Made by a program: the position numbers and the translations under genes. Of a stretch of 64,000 bases of DNA, positions 52,711-64,000 are shown one piece after another. Location: NCBI GenBank assembly GCA_004078665.1, contig SCFO01000005.1, forward strand, positions 1 through 64,000, in the 5' to 3' direction. Every line of letters starts with the position of its first letter. The first letter of the stretch is position 1. The notes beneath the pieces are model-generated. The model ran no database searches, had not been told where the DNA came from, and worked only from the letters and a program-made list of their open reading frames with translations. The stretch is from Halobacillus fulvus (lineage in GTDB: Bacteria; Bacillota; Bacilli; Bacillales; Halobacillaceae).

Positions 52711-52992
52711 TAAAAAAAGACAATGATAGAAAATAACCTACCATTGCCTTGTGGCAACTTGATTATCCTCCATTTCGATCAGTAGCGCCCCATGCACCCA
52801 AAAAAGCATGCATGACAGTGTAAAGCTTTATTCAAACTTACACCAGTGTAAGAAAGCATGGCATTCACTTTGTTACACTTCGGCAGACCATCCCTTTCAC
52901 CATCGATCCTCGTATGCCAAACTCCCAATGGTTACTCATGACGTCTGCGCCTCTACCTCATCGAGCTGATAAGGTCACGCATATTCAGTTCT
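52711..52992 (-). promoter_or_regulatory. Lysine riboswitch (L-box)
   Basis: On minus the leader carries GAGGTAGAGGCGC, GAGTAACC, GGTGAAAGGGATGG, TCTGCCGAAG, GACTGTCA and a closing GCGCTACTGATC in the order of the lysine aptamer core. A terminator (52711-52749, stem AGGCAATGGTAG with CTATCATTGTCT, then T7) follows. Lysine binding should promote termination and lower transporter synthesis. Confidence 0.93.
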
Positions 52993-52997
52993 TCGCT

Positions 52998-53026
52998 ATT
53001 TTAACAAGGTAACGTAATTATTGCAA
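52998..53026 (-). promoter_or_regulatory. SigA promoter of the lysine riboswitch transcript
   Basis: On the minus strand TTGCAA (53021-53026) and TAAAAT (52998-53003) are 17 bp apart. The -35 lies inside the last codons of yunB. Confidence 0.72.
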
Positions 53027-53791
53027 GGGATTCATAGGAATAGAGAACGAGTTCGATTCTCCTTCTTTGCCCATTCCTCCATAAAATTCTGGAACCTCTC
53101 CTACAATCGTGGCCGTGTCAATCGGAATATCGTTTTTCACGACTGTCGTTTTGGTTGAGAACGGAATGACGATTCGTACGCTCACCTCAAAGTGAATCGA
53201 CAGCTGAAACAATGCCGAGTTGATTCCATATTCTTTCACTTCGCTCTTAAACTGCGATTGAACGTCACCGATTACCCGTAGCTGTACAGGAACTTTCGGA
53301 CCAAGGTTGGCCAAAATCGAATTATTCGTAGCTTGACCCACCGGTATTTCGATCAATGTAGCCGGCTGTTCTCCGAGTTCCTCCTGACTCATGTCCGAGT
53401 CAAGTGCCGGGTCGATCGACGTATCTTCCATCGGCAACTCATTCAACTCCATCCGCTTCAAAAAGTCCTGGACCCTCATCGTTGTATTTCTTAACACACG
53501 GTTCACGACGACTGAATTCCATCCCATGTACACAATATTTCCCGCTTCGTCTTTCTCCATTTTGACAAGGTCGTTGAACTGTAAATCTTCTGCAATCTGC
53601 TTGCTGACCGCCTCATTGATTGCATCACGGGCAAACTGCTGGGTTTTCGTTTCAGCAATGGTGATCAGCGCCGGCGTCAGACCTCTGTCGATGACCCATA
53701 AACTGATGGCCGTAAGCAGCATGAAACAAAAGAACGTAATCAGAATGCGCTTTCCAATTGAGGGTCCTCGAATGGCGCTCTTTTTGGTCAT
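53018..53791 (-). CDS. yunB: Sporulation protein YunB
   Basis: 257 aa. A single N-terminal transmembrane helix (about 14-34) precedes an extracytoplasmic domain (AETKTQQFARDAINEAVSKQ, KVPVQLRVIGDVQSQF, GINSALFQLSIHFEVSVRIVIPFSTKT) that is clear YunB. The gene is SigE-controlled and required for efficient spore formation in B. subtilis. Ribosome site GGAGGGG. It lies 51 bp downstream of the HD-GYP gene without a terminator between. Confidence 0.92.
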   Translation of the reverse strand: MTKKSAIRGPSIGKRILITFFCFMLLTAISLWVIDRGLTPALITIAETKTQQFARDAINEAVSKQIAEDLQFNDLVKMEKDEAGNIVYMGWNSVVVNRVLRNTTMRVQDFLKRMELNELPMEDTSIDPALDSDMSQEELGEQPATLIEIPVGQATNNSILANLGPKVPVQLRVIGDVQSQFKSEVKEYGINSALFQLSIHFEVSVRIVIPFSTKTTVVKNDIPIDTATIVGEVPEFYGGMGKEGESNSFSIPMNPLQ

Positions 53792-53842
53792 ACAGCAACC
53801 CCTCCTGCATTATCTATATGATAAACAGAAGGGGTTTACACC

Positions 53843-54937
53843 TTAACCAGCAGAAGTCGTATCACATTTTGCTACAACAACGCTCAACTCTTTTGAAAGG
53901 TCGAGATCATATGTCTCTTCAACCGCTTGCCCATTTTCTTTAAACATCCGAATCACCGGCCGGTCGCACAAGTGAGGATTCTGTCTGACGACAATGCCGG
54001 ATCTTCCATCACTTAGGCTGACCGTCACACCGTTTGGATAAATGGCGATACATTTGCGGAATTCTTCCACCATTTCCTTATCAAACAGCTGTCCCGCACC
54101 GGAATATAAAATCTCAAGTCCCTCATGCGGCAGCATCGCCTTCCGGTAGATACGGTCACTCGTGACGGCATCAAACACATCCGCGATGGCCAGAATTTTC
54201 CCGTATAAATGGATTTCATCTGAAACCAGTCCACGCGGATAACCAGAACCATCGAGACGCTCATGGTGTTGAAACGCACAGTGAGCCGCAGTCAAAGGAA
54301 TATTCGGAGCTTTTCTCAATATTTCAAAGCCCGCTTCTGTATGATGCTGGATTGTCTCGAATTCTTCCCTCGACAGCTTTCCTTCTTTCAGTAAAATTTC
54401 CTTCGGCACGTTCATTTTTCCAACGTCATGCAGAATCGCTCCAAGCCCTAGATCTTCCAACCGTCTTGTCGGAAGCTGAAGCTGTTTACCCAAAGCTAGC
54501 GTGTACATTGTCACATTCAAGGAGTGGGTAAAAATATAATCATCGTACGTGAAAACATCGGACAAAAGGGAGAGCACCTCTTTATGGCTCTGAAGCTCTG
54601 TCATGAGAGAACGCACGATCTCGATCATGGAAGCCCTAGACTTTTGTGTAACGTATTCCTGGCGACCCCTCTTTGGATTTTTAACTGAGCGGAAGGCACC
54701 TTTAATGGAATGAATCGCCTCCATCCGTAGCTTTTCTGAAATAGGATAAGCGGCTTCAATATCTTCTGTTCCCGGCTCGTCCACGTAAACATAGGTGATG
54801 TCGTAGTTTCTCAGGCGTTTAATGACAAGCTCCGTGAAGGTTGCTCCACTATGTAGCAAAGCTTGTCCATTTTCATTAAAAATCGTTTTTCCTAAAGTGT
54901 CTCCTGGCTTCAATTCATTCACAGCAATTAATCTCAT
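53843..54937 (-). CDS. HD-GYP domain protein, putative cyclic-di-GMP phosphodiesterase
   Basis: 364 aa. After an N-terminal DUF3391-like or linker region (1-110) comes the HD-GYP domain: THSLNVTMYTLAL, LHDVGKMNVP (HD pair near residue 173), then HHERLDGSGYPRGL (GYP motif near 228) and DVFDAVTSDR. These are the residues of active cyclic-di-GMP hydrolases. No membrane segment or receiver domain is visible. The stop is 51 bp upstream of yunB, so the two may share a transcript. Confidence 0.88.
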   Translation of the reverse strand: MRLIAVNELKPGDTLGKTIFNENGQALLHSGATFTELVIKRLRNYDITYVYVDEPGTEDIEAAYPISEKLRMEAIHSIKGAFRSVKNPKRGRQEYVTQKSRASMIEIVRSLMTELQSHKEVLSLLSDVFTYDDYIFTHSLNVTMYTLALGKQLQLPTRRLEDLGLGAILHDVGKMNVPKEILLKEGKLSREEFETIQHHTEAGFEILRKAPNIPLTAAHCAFQHHERLDGSGYPRGLVSDEIHLYGKILAIADVFDAVTSDRIYRKAMLPHEGLEILYSGAGQLFDKEMVEEFRKCIAIYPNGVTVSLSDGRSGIVVRQNPHLCDRPVIRMFKENGQAVEETYDLDLSKELSVVVAKCDTTSAG

Positions 54938-54982
54938 CTTAGACTCCCGTAAATTAAAAATATTCTCTCACTCGATATGTAA

Positions 54983-55009
54983 ACAAAAGCTACCCTCTAA
55001 AGGTAGCTT
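54983..55009 (-). terminator. Terminator of yunD
   Basis: AAGCTACC/GGTAGCTT, 8-bp stem (54987-54994 with 55002-55009), then TTGTTTAC on minus. Short T run. Confidence 0.6.
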
Positions 55010-55056
55010 CATCCTCATTATTTTATCAATTTCATCCATAAGTAACAACAAAAGGC

Positions 55057-56457
55057 CTAGACAGTTTTCCCTTTCTTTATAAGGGCTTCAGCCAAAAGAT
55101 CCCTCAAAAGTTCAGGCATGTAATACTTTTTCACTTTTGCATAAGCAATCTCTGGAAAAAGGCGCCCGAACGTAAAGGTATCCGCCGTTGCAAGAGAATA
55201 GACTCGATCCGGATCAATCGGCCGGCCTTGAAATAAAACACGACGAACACGGAACTCCCCGTCACTTCCTTGTTCTCCTACGATTTCCAAGCCAGAAAAA
55301 ATCATCTTGCCGATAATTTCTCCACGAAAGCCAAGGCCTTTCAGCCTGATCTCGGTCAATTTCTTCGTATGGGCCACCCGGACGATTTCTAAAAGCTCGT
55401 CGCCGTCTATCTCTACTTTGCACGGGTTCATTGGATGGGGGCATATGCGGTGAACGTCCTCATAAGTGACCGTTCCCTCAGGAAGGTGATCGAGGAGGAC
55501 ACCAGCATTCAGCATTGCCATATCTGCATCCGTCCACTGTCTCAACTCATCCGTCAACAGCGACATTAACGGCGTTTCTTTGAACCAGGCGACTCGAAGG
55601 CCATTTTCCAAATGAGTGACCGGCTGGTTAAGAAGCTGTGTTGCTTTTTCCGTTTTTTCTTGAATCGATTGGGAAACTTCCTTGCTTTTTTCCATGTGTT
55701 CGGTCGGGATGGCATAGGCTTCTTTTTTTACTAACCTCTTCTGCTCAGGATCCCACTCCATCATCACTTCCCCGACATGTGTCCCGTGTTTTCCTGCCGC
55801 GGTAAGAAGTGAGTTTTCAATATACTCCCCGTTCTGAAACAGGTGATGCGTATGACCCCCGATAATAATATCGACATCTTTGTATAGCCGGGCAATCTCC
55901 TCATCATCATTGATTCCGAGATGCGAGAGCACGACGAGAATGTCCACTTGCTCCTTCACATCGGAAACCCATCGATCCAGCACCTCAAATGGAGGGGTTA
56001 CCTTCCATCCGATCTGTTCATAAAACGTTTTAAAGGGAGCCGTCAAGCCGATAAACCCGATTTTCGTCCCTCTAGCAGAGGTAACGATCCGGTACGGCTG
56101 AAGCCACTCTGGATCATGACCGTTTTCCATTTGAAGATTCGCACAGGTGATGCCGAACTGTGCGTCATCATACAACGTATATAAATCATCTGGAGATAAC
56201 GTGATCCCTTCATTGTTGCCAAGTGTGGCCACATCATAACCGGCTTCGTTCAGCAATTCGACATTCCCTTTGCCTCGCAGCCCCTCGGCCATCGGATGAA
56301 CACGATCCATGTGATCGCCGTTGTCGACGACCCAAAAATCTTCCCCTTTGCGTTCATGCTTTTTCTTTTGTTTATGGATGTAGCCGACGATTTGTGCCCA
56401 ATTTTCAAAATGACTATGCAAATCACTTGTATAGTAAAGAAACAGCTTCTCGTTCAT
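55057..56457 (-). CDS. yunD: Bifunctional metallophosphatase/5'-nucleotidase (YunD)
   Basis: 466 aa. Calcineurin-like metal motifs DLHSHFEN (about 11-18), VVDNGDHMD, TLGNNEGI, LSHLGIND and GGHTHHLF, followed by a 5'-nucleotidase C-terminal domain (VTYEDVHRICPHP, YSLATADTFTFG). No signal peptide, so a cytoplasmic nucleotide or related phosphoesterase is likely. yunE is 12 bp upstream. Confidence 0.92.
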   Translation of the reverse strand: MNEKLFLYYTSDLHSHFENWAQIVGYIHKQKKKHERKGEDFWVVDNGDHMDRVHPMAEGLRGKGNVELLNEAGYDVATLGNNEGITLSPDDLYTLYDDAQFGITCANLQMENGHDPEWLQPYRIVTSARGTKIGFIGLTAPFKTFYEQIGWKVTPPFEVLDRWVSDVKEQVDILVVLSHLGINDDEEIARLYKDVDIIIGGHTHHLFQNGEYIENSLLTAAGKHGTHVGEVMMEWDPEQKRLVKKEAYAIPTEHMEKSKEVSQSIQEKTEKATQLLNQPVTHLENGLRVAWFKETPLMSLLTDELRQWTDADMAMLNAGVLLDHLPEGTVTYEDVHRICPHPMNPCKVEIDGDELLEIVRVAHTKKLTEIRLKGLGFRGEIIGKMIFSGLEIVGEQGSDGEFRVRRVLFQGRPIDPDRVYSLATADTFTFGRLFPEIAYAKVKKYYMPELLRDLLAEALIKKGKTV

Positions 56458-56469
56458 AGATCAAACTCC

Positions 56470-57282
56470 TTATCCAATTCCCTGCCATATTAAACGAATT
56501 CCTATTAAAATGAGAAGAATACGTAAAAACCATTCCACAGCCTGTCCACGCATGCCCCGATTGACATAAGCCCCGAGCATTCCACCTAAATAAGCTCCTG
56601 GAATAAAATAAATCGTGTATTCCCATACGACATGTCCTAAATAAATATGGGTCCCTGAACTGAAAAGACTCGCAAAAAAGATGATAAACATTGAAGTGGC
56701 CGTCGCGATATGCGCCGGTATTTGAAATAATAAAATCATTGCAGGAACAAGTAAAGAACCTCCTCCAATCCCAAGCAGGCCAGATAGCATACCGACACCG
56801 AAAGACAAGGTCAATCCCATTAAAAGAGAGATCTGGTACGTATAAGTTTTACCATCCAGTTCCTTTTTACGCTCCATACCCCCGCTGAATAACGTTTTGG
56901 ATGAGCGTTTTCTCGGCAAAAAGAAAAGCAATGACACCGCAATCATTACGAATCCGAAAAACAGTGAGAACCCATCCGTTTCAAAATACTGATTAAGATA
57001 AGAGCCCAGAATCCCACCCGGCACACTGCCGCCTAATAAAAGAATTCCAACCTTCCGATCCACACGCCCATGCTTTACATAAGACAGCGTGGAAGATAAA
57101 CCGGTAAAAATCATCACCACTAGAGAAACTCCTACGATCGCCTGTGGGCTCGCCCAGCTGAATGCTTCGAACTGGTCGCCTAGAAATAATAACAGCGGAA
57201 CCATGATGACCCCGCCACCAAGCCCGGCTACGCTTCCTACAAAAGCGGATAATAAACCAATCAAAAATAAAAGAACAACCAT
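56470..57282 (-). CDS. yunE: TauE/SafE-family anion exporter (YunE)
   Basis: 270 aa, about eight transmembrane segments in two repeats. The repeated motifs GSVAGLGGGVIMVPLL and GMLSGLLGIGGGSLLVPAM are the family signature. Proposed sulfite or organosulfonate export; substrate unknown. Ribosome site TAGGAG. It is likely in one operon with yunD. Confidence 0.9.
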   Translation of the reverse strand: MVVLLFLIGLLSAFVGSVAGLGGGVIMVPLLLFLGDQFEAFSWASPQAIVGVSLVVMIFTGLSSTLSYVKHGRVDRKVGILLLGGSVPGGILGSYLNQYFETDGFSLFFGFVMIAVSLLFFLPRKRSSKTLFSGGMERKKELDGKTYTYQISLLMGLTLSFGVGMLSGLLGIGGGSLLVPAMILLFQIPAHIATATSMFIIFFASLFSSGTHIYLGHVVWEYTIYFIPGAYLGGMLGAYVNRGMRGQAVEWFLRILLILIGIRLIWQGIG

Positions 57283-57382
57283 GGCGAGCTCCTATCCCTT
57301 TATAGATAATATTATAGTATCACGTTTTCTATTCATAAAACACGATGCCTGATGAACGTTCCAATCAAGACATACATCTGCA

Positions 57383-57423
57383 CAAAAAAACACCCGGACA
57401 GATTGTTTCATCTGTTCGGGTGT
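57383..57423 (-). terminator. Terminator of the suf operon
   Basis: A 14-bp stem ACACCCGGACAGAT with ATCTGTTCGGGTGT (one G-U), T7 on minus. Confidence 0.92.
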
Positions 57424-57436
57424 GATTGAAATGAGA

Positions 57437-58834
57437 TTAACCGATTGAACCTTCCATTTCGAATTTGATCAGGCGGTTCATTTCAACGGCATATTCCATC
57501 GGCAGTTCTTTCGTGAACGGCTCGATGAAGCCCATGACGATCATTTCAGTTGCTTCTTCTTCGGAAATTCCACGACTCATCAGATAGAAAAGCTGTTCCT
57601 CTGAGACTTTGGAAACTTTCGCTTCGTGCTCCAGAGAAATGTTTTCGTTCATGATTTCGTTGTAAGGAATCGTATCGGAAGTAGACTCATTATCCATGAT
57701 TAATGTGTCACACTCTACGTTAGAGCGTGCACCTTCCGCTTTACGTCCAAATTGAACGATTCCGCGGTACGTGACCTTACCACCGTGTTTGGAGATGGAT
57801 TTGGAAACGATCGTAGACGACGTGTTCGGTGCCAAGTGGTGCATTTTCGCACCGGCATCCTGGTGTTGACCTTTACCAGCAAGTGCGATGGAAAGCGTCA
57901 TACCACGAGCTCCTTCACCTTTTAGAAGGACCGCAGGGTATTTCATCGTAAGCTTGGAGCCAAGGTTACCGTCTACCCATTCCATTGTGGCGTTCTTCTC
58001 AGCGACAGCACGCTTCGTTACAAGGTTATAAACGTTGTTCGCCCAGTTCTGGATTGTCGTATAACGGCAATACGCATTATCTTTAACAAAGATTTCAACA
58101 ACCGCACTGTGAAGAGAGCTGGATGAATACGTCGGAGCTGTACAACCTTCAACATAGTGTACAGAAGACCCCTCATCCGCAATGATCAACGTACGCTCAA
58201 ACTGCCCCATATTTTCAGAGTTGATCCGGAAATACGCTTGTAGTGGAGTTTCCACTTTCGTATTTTTCGGAACATAAATGAACGATCCACCAGACCATAC
58301 AGCAGAGTTCAGAGCTGCGAACTTGTTATCAGATGGAGGGATGACTTTCCCGAAATATTCTCTGAATAATTCTTCATCCTCTTTAAGAGCGGAATCCGTA
58401 TCCTTGAAGATTACGCCCATGTCTTCCAAATCTTTCTCCATATTGTGGTACACAACCTCAGACTCATACTGAGCGGATACACCGGCAAGGTACTTCTGTT
58501 CTGCTTCAGGAATACCTAGGCGGTCGAATGTGTTTTTAATCTCTTCCGGAACCTCGTCCCATGAACGCTCAGAACGTTCAGATGGCTTCACGTAGTACGT
58601 GATGTCATCAAAATTAAGTTCAGAAAGGTCGCCGCCCCATTGTGGCATCGGCATTTTATAAAACTGTTCAAGAGACTTCAAACGGAAATCAAGCATCCAT
58701 TTCGGCTCTTCTTTATAATTAGAGATCTGTTCCACGACTTCTTTTGTTAACCCTTTTTGCGTACGGAAAATGGAAACATCTTTTTCGTGGAACCCGTACT
58801 GGTACTCTCCAACTTCTGGCGCTTTTTTAGCCAT
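57437..58834 (-). CDS. sufB: Fe-S cluster assembly scaffold SufB
   Basis: 465 aa, the expected length. Central beta-helix region with [20 protein letters not shown] and the C-terminal core [16 protein letters not shown]...[23 protein letters not shown]. It forms SufBC2D, the scaffold for de novo cluster assembly. Ribosome site AAGGAGG. Last gene of sufCDSUB, 33 bp after sufU. Confidence 0.97.
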   Translation of the reverse strand: MAKKAPEVGEYQYGFHEKDVSIFRTQKGLTKEVVEQISNYKEEPKWMLDFRLKSLEQFYKMPMPQWGGDLSELNFDDITYYVKPSERSERSWDEVPEEIKNTFDRLGIPEAEQKYLAGVSAQYESEVVYHNMEKDLEDMGVIFKDTDSALKEDEELFREYFGKVIPPSDNKFAALNSAVWSGGSFIYVPKNTKVETPLQAYFRINSENMGQFERTLIIADEGSSVHYVEGCTAPTYSSSSLHSAVVEIFVKDNAYCRYTTIQNWANNVYNLVTKRAVAEKNATMEWVDGNLGSKLTMKYPAVLLKGEGARGMTLSIALAGKGQHQDAGAKMHHLAPNTSSTIVSKSISKHGGKVTYRGIVQFGRKAEGARSNVECDTLIMDNESTSDTIPYNEIMNENISLEHEAKVSKVSEEQLFYLMSRGISEEEATEMIVMGFIEPFTKELPMEYAVEMNRLIKFEMEGSIG

Positions 58835-58867
58835 AGTGATTAACCTCCTTTAGGTAGTGAAAAACAC

Positions 58868-61828
<2,961 letters not shown>

Positions 61829-61847
61829 GTTACCCCTCCTATCGTGT

Positions 61848-62633
61848 TTACGCTTCTTGACCGACTGTCTCGTCTTCGATTCCCAGTTCTTCCTTAATCC
61901 ACTCATAGCCTTCTTCTTCAAGACGTTGAGCCAATTCAGGTCCACCGGATTTCACGACACGACCTTGCATCATCACGTGTACTTTGTCTGGTGTGATGTA
62001 GTTCAATAGGCGTTGATAGTGAGTAATAATCAAGCAGCCGAAGTTGTCATTGCGCATTTCGTTAATACCTTTAGAAACGACTTTCAGCGCATCAATATCA
62101 AGTCCGGAGTCGATTTCGTCAAGAATGGCAATTGCAGGCTGAATCATCATCAGCTGAAGAATTTCGTTACGCTTCTTCTCCCCGCCGGAGAAACCTTCGT
62201 TCAAGTAACGCTGCGCCATGTTTTTGTCCATCTCCAGCGTATCCATTTTGGAGTCCATCTCTTTAATGAACTTCATCAAAGAAATTTCATCGCCTTCTTC
62301 ACGGTGGGCATTGATTGCAGAGCGTAGGAAGTCAGAGTTTGTTACACCACTGATTTCACTTGGATATTGCATCGCAAGGAAAAGACCAGCTTGTGCACGC
62401 TCGTCCACTTCCATTTCCAATACGTTTTCTCCATCTAGAAGTACTTCACCTTGTGTGACTTCAAATTTAGGGTGACCCATGATCGCAGAAGCCAGTGTTG
62501 ACTTACCTGTTCCGTTAGGTCCCATTACCGCGTGGAATTCTCCACCGTTGATTGTCAGATTTACCCCTTTAAGGATTTCCTGTCCTTCGATTTCTACATG
62601 AAGATCCTTGATTTCTAAAGTTGATCCTGCCAT
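61848..62633 (-). CDS. sufC: SUF ATPase SufC
   Basis: 261 aa, ABC ATPase. Walker A GPNGTGKST (about 37-45), ABC signature NEGFSGGEKKRNE, Walker B AILDEIDSGLD, switch His in LIITHYQ. It drives conformational change of SufBD. First gene of sufCDSUB; ribosome site TGGAGG; promoter at 62718-62746. Confidence 0.97.
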   Translation of the reverse strand: MAGSTLEIKDLHVEIEGQEILKGVNLTINGGEFHAVMGPNGTGKSTLASAIMGHPKFEVTQGEVLLDGENVLEMEVDERAQAGLFLAMQYPSEISGVTNSDFLRSAINAHREEGDEISLMKFIKEMDSKMDTLEMDKNMAQRYLNEGFSGGEKKRNEILQLMMIQPAIAILDEIDSGLDIDALKVVSKGINEMRNDNFGCLIITHYQRLLNYITPDKVHVMMQGRVVKSGGPELAQRLEEEGYEWIKEELGIEDETVGQEA

Positions 62634-62717
62634 AAAAAAATACCTCCAGTATCTATTATTATTGAATGTGCTGGTTGATATGGATCAAAGAACCATTCTC
62701 AATTTATTCTCATTACA

Positions 62718-62746
62718 ATCTTATATCATTTAGAAACTGATATCAA
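62718..62746 (-). promoter_or_regulatory. SigA promoter of the suf operon
   Basis: On the minus strand TTGATA (62741-62746) and TAAGAT (62718-62723) are 17 bp apart. Just downstream (about 62697-62714) lie two direct TGAGAAT repeats 11 bp apart, resembling Fur half-sites. Confidence 0.75.
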
Positions 62747-62963
62747 CTTTTTACAACTTCACAAAACCAGTGATATTAAAGCCTTTTGGGATTGTTTTTT
62801 GCCCATTCCTTCATTATTATAACAAAACTTGCGACTGTCCTCGAGTGCTCGTTTTATAATCTTTCTCACGGACTTCATATACATTCCAATAAACATCCTA
62901 CTGGTACTGAACCGGCGATTAGACGTCTCCAATATAAGACTAGAATGACGTATAGAAAAGGAA
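62747..62963. other. Intergenic region upstream of the suf promoter
   Basis: The combined gap from sufC to the 56-aa ORF is about 370 bp. It holds the suf promoter, then A/T-rich sequence with an extended -10-like TGTTATAAT on minus (TATAAT at 62816-62821) and no supported gene. A minus ORF of 72 codons here has no ribosome site and a biased composition. Confidence 0.4.
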
Positions 62964-62994
62964 AAAATCAGGCTCATGATAAGCCTGATTTTTT
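62964..62994. terminator. Terminator after the 56-aa ORF
   Basis: An 11-bp perfect stem AAAATCAGGCT/AGCCTGATTTT (62964-62974 with 62982-62992), A/T on both sides. Its minus orientation fits the ORF ending at 63005. Confidence 0.88.
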
Positions 62995-63004
62995 GAGTCT
63001 ATGT

Positions 63005-63175
63005 TTATTTATGCAATTGACGGTCTACCTGAGCAAGCATGTCACGACTCTGTTCAAATTCACGCTGCCTTTTCTCTTCTACTTTCAAGCGTGTGTCCAA
63101 ATTTCTGCTGTACTCCGCATAACTTGTATTATGCGCTCCATGCATGGCTTTTTCCATATCAGCAGTATAATTCAT
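63005..63175 (-). CDS. Small hydrophilic protein of unknown function (56 aa)
   Basis: The minus strand encodes 56 residues starting MNYTADMEKAMHGAHNTSYA. A charged helical middle (LDTRLKVEEKRQREFEQ) ends in DMLAQVDRQLHK. The terminator right after the stop and coding-like codon use support it. The ribosome site is weak: AAAGGATGG lies ~25 nt before the ATG, in front of an out-of-frame 8-codon ORF that ends TGAAGATG. Family not recognised. Confidence 0.55.
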   Translation of the reverse strand: MNYTADMEKAMHGAHNTSYAEYSRNLDTRLKVEEKRQREFEQSRDMLAQVDRQLHK

Positions 63176-63304
63176 CTTCAGATCGTCACTAATAACGAAT
63201 CCATCCTTTCAGGTAATTTATGTCTTTTAGAATATCACAGGACAATACCCGGACCGAAACGTCAATAAACCCTCTGTGACTTTGTAAAAAAGTAAAAAGA
63301 CCAA

Positions 63305-63318
63305 TGTAAGCGGTTACC
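63305..63318. promoter_or_regulatory. cre-like site
   Basis: TGTAAGCGGTTACC matches TGNAANCGNWNNCA at every fixed position but the last. It lies in the 196-bp gap between the 56-aa ORF (start 63175) and the AhpD-like gene (end 63372). It could control the 56-aa ORF; the downstream promoter is not clear. Confidence 0.4.
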
Positions 63319-63371
63319 TCTGCTTTGTTTGTTCAATACATCGGTTTTCCTTTAATTTTTTAACAATTCAA

Positions 63372-63740
63372 TCAATTTAGTGTGTTAGACAGATCAGCAT
63401 AAGCATGCTGAACGAGTGTAACCGCCTGGCTCAAGGCTGCCCCTCCACCAAAAGCCGCCGCTACTCCACACGCCTCTAAAATATCTTGTTCAGACGCTCC
63501 TTGATCGACACAGCCTTTTGTATGATAAATCATGCAATACTCATCCTGAGCGACGATGCTGATCCCGAGCGCAATCAACTGTTTTTCTTTTTGCGAAAGT
63601 GAACCGTCTTTGAAACAAGCCTCTGAGAATTGACTGAACTGGTGAGAGACTTCAGGCATTTTCTCAGAAAAGATCCCCATTCCTTCCTTATAATCATGTA
63701 AATAGTTTGCTGTCCAATTCATGGATTGTTCCTGCATCAT
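63372..63740 (-). CDS. Carboxymuconolactone decarboxylase/AhpD-like protein
   Basis: 122 aa, all-helical AhpD-like fold. The active-site segment is [19 protein letters not shown], a CXXXH arrangement rather than AhpD CXXC, followed by [21 protein letters not shown]. Members are often peroxidase-type or uncharacterised. Ribosome site AGGAGG five nt before the ATG. Downstream of the MetQ-like gene, with a terminator between. Confidence 0.86.
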   Translation of the reverse strand: MMQEQSMNWTANYLHDYKEGMGIFSEKMPEVSHQFSQFSEACFKDGSLSQKEKQLIALGISIVAQDEYCMIYHTKGCVDQGASEQDILEACGVAAAFGGGAALSQAVTLVQHAYADLSNTLN

Positions 63741-63756
63741 TGATTCCTCCTAAATA

Positions 63757-63792
63757 AAAAAGTGACTGCAGTTAGTATCCACTACAGTCACT
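63757..63792 (-). terminator. Terminator of the MetQ-like gene
   Basis: AGTGACTG/CAGTCACT with further AGT/ACT pairing (63761-63772 with 63781-63792), A-rich flank giving T run on minus. Confidence 0.82.
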
Positions 63793-63806
63793 CATTCTAT
63801 CCTTAC

Positions 63807-64000
63807 TTATTCAGCTGAACCGTCTACAGGAACGACAGCTCCTTCATATTCCTCTTCAATGTACGTCTGGATTTCTTCAGAACGAAGAACTTCTACAAGC
63901 GTCTGAAGAGCTTCATTGTTTTCGTCTGCGCTTTGAGCCGCGATGACGTTGACATAAGGAGATTCTGATCCTTCAAGAATCATGGCATCTTCACTAGGGT
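63807..64000 (-). CDS. metQ: MetQ/NlpA-family lipoprotein, C-terminal part only
   Basis: The last ~64 codons of a minus-strand gene running off the right edge. The translation ends in VNVIAAQSADENNEAL, EEIQTYIEEEYEGAVVPV, typical of the C-terminus of methionine-binding lipoproteins of the MetNPQ ABC importer. The gene start and any SAM riboswitch lie outside the window. Confidence 0.85.
   Translation of the reverse strand, partial: PSEDAMILEGSESPYVNVIAAQSADENNEALQTLVEVLRSEEIQTYIEEEYEGAVVPVDGSAE

Noticed and set aside
62759-62977. 72-codon minus-strand ORF between suf and the 56-aa gene
   Set aside because: No ribosome site, Ser/Arg/Lys-biased composition, and it runs across a terminator stem.

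Overview
This window is core chromosome from a moderately low-GC, spore-forming member of the Bacillaceae. Gene order follows Bacillus subtilis over several blocks (leuS/ytqB/ytpBA/ytoA/metK/pckA/ytkD; menCEBHDF; yugO/yugN/pgi/yugJ/yuzA/yugI/patB; kapB; yuiDCB/yumBC; yutM/yuzB/yuzD/yutI/yutG/yutFED; yunABDE; suf). Sporulation-linked genes (yteA, kapB, yutC, yunB) and Na+-coupled transporters (an NSS symporter with its small subunit, and an NhaC-family carrier) fit a Halobacillus-like organism. The genus is an inference from gene content and protein resemblance, not a search result. No prophage, insertion sequence, CRISPR array or tRNA was seen.

Layout. 1-370: 5' end of a 16S rRNA gene on the minus strand with tandem promoters. 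0.45-4.3 kb: two rhodanese proteins and leuS behind a leucine T-box. 4.3-11.4 kb: tRNA methyltransferase MnmM/YtqB, the YtpAB terpenoid/lysophospholipase pair, a gamma-carbonic anhydrase-like protein, metK behind a SAM riboswitch, pckA and the nudix hydrolase ytkD. 11.4-13 kb: a lipoprotein with an ECF/SigW-like promoter. 13-22.9 kb: a full menaquinone set (menFDHBEC on minus; menA plus a hotdog thioesterase on plus). 22.9-33.2 kb: M42 peptidase, potassium channel, pgi, alcohol dehydrogenase, S1-domain stress protein, PatB-type lyase, a SodC-like lipoprotein and kapB. 33.2-41.7 kb: deoD, the yui genes, NADH dehydrogenase YumB, ferredoxin-NADP reductase YumC, and iron-sulfur carriers. 41.8-49.1 kb: yutG, a SigW-type membrane protein, the yutFED group, glpX and the M23 protein YunA. 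49.1-52.9 kb: NSS transporter with a 33-aa subunit and a lysine-riboswitch-controlled NhaC-type carrier. 53-57.3 kb: yunB, an HD-GYP protein, yunD and yunE. 57.4-62.6 kb: sufCDSUB. 63-64 kb: a 56-aa ORF, an AhpD-like protein and the C-terminus of a MetQ-like lipoprotein.

Themes. Three amino-acid or cofactor sensing RNA leaders (Leu T-box, SAM-I, lysine) sit in 50 kb. Respiratory and redox genes (men, yumB, yumC) lie alongside Fe-S biogenesis genes (suf, erpA/yutM, yutI). Gluconeogenic and glycolytic genes (pckA, pgi, glpX) are present, and two of them have catabolite-responsive-element-like sites upstream.

I did not find a new multi-gene system. The best leads are regulatory: a long-range complementarity across the metK leader, a perfect cre upstream of the pgi promoter, a terminator whose 3' arm is the next gene's Shine-Dalgarno sequence, two SigW-type promoters in front of poorly characterised envelope genes, and an Fnr/Rex-like operator upstream of yumB.
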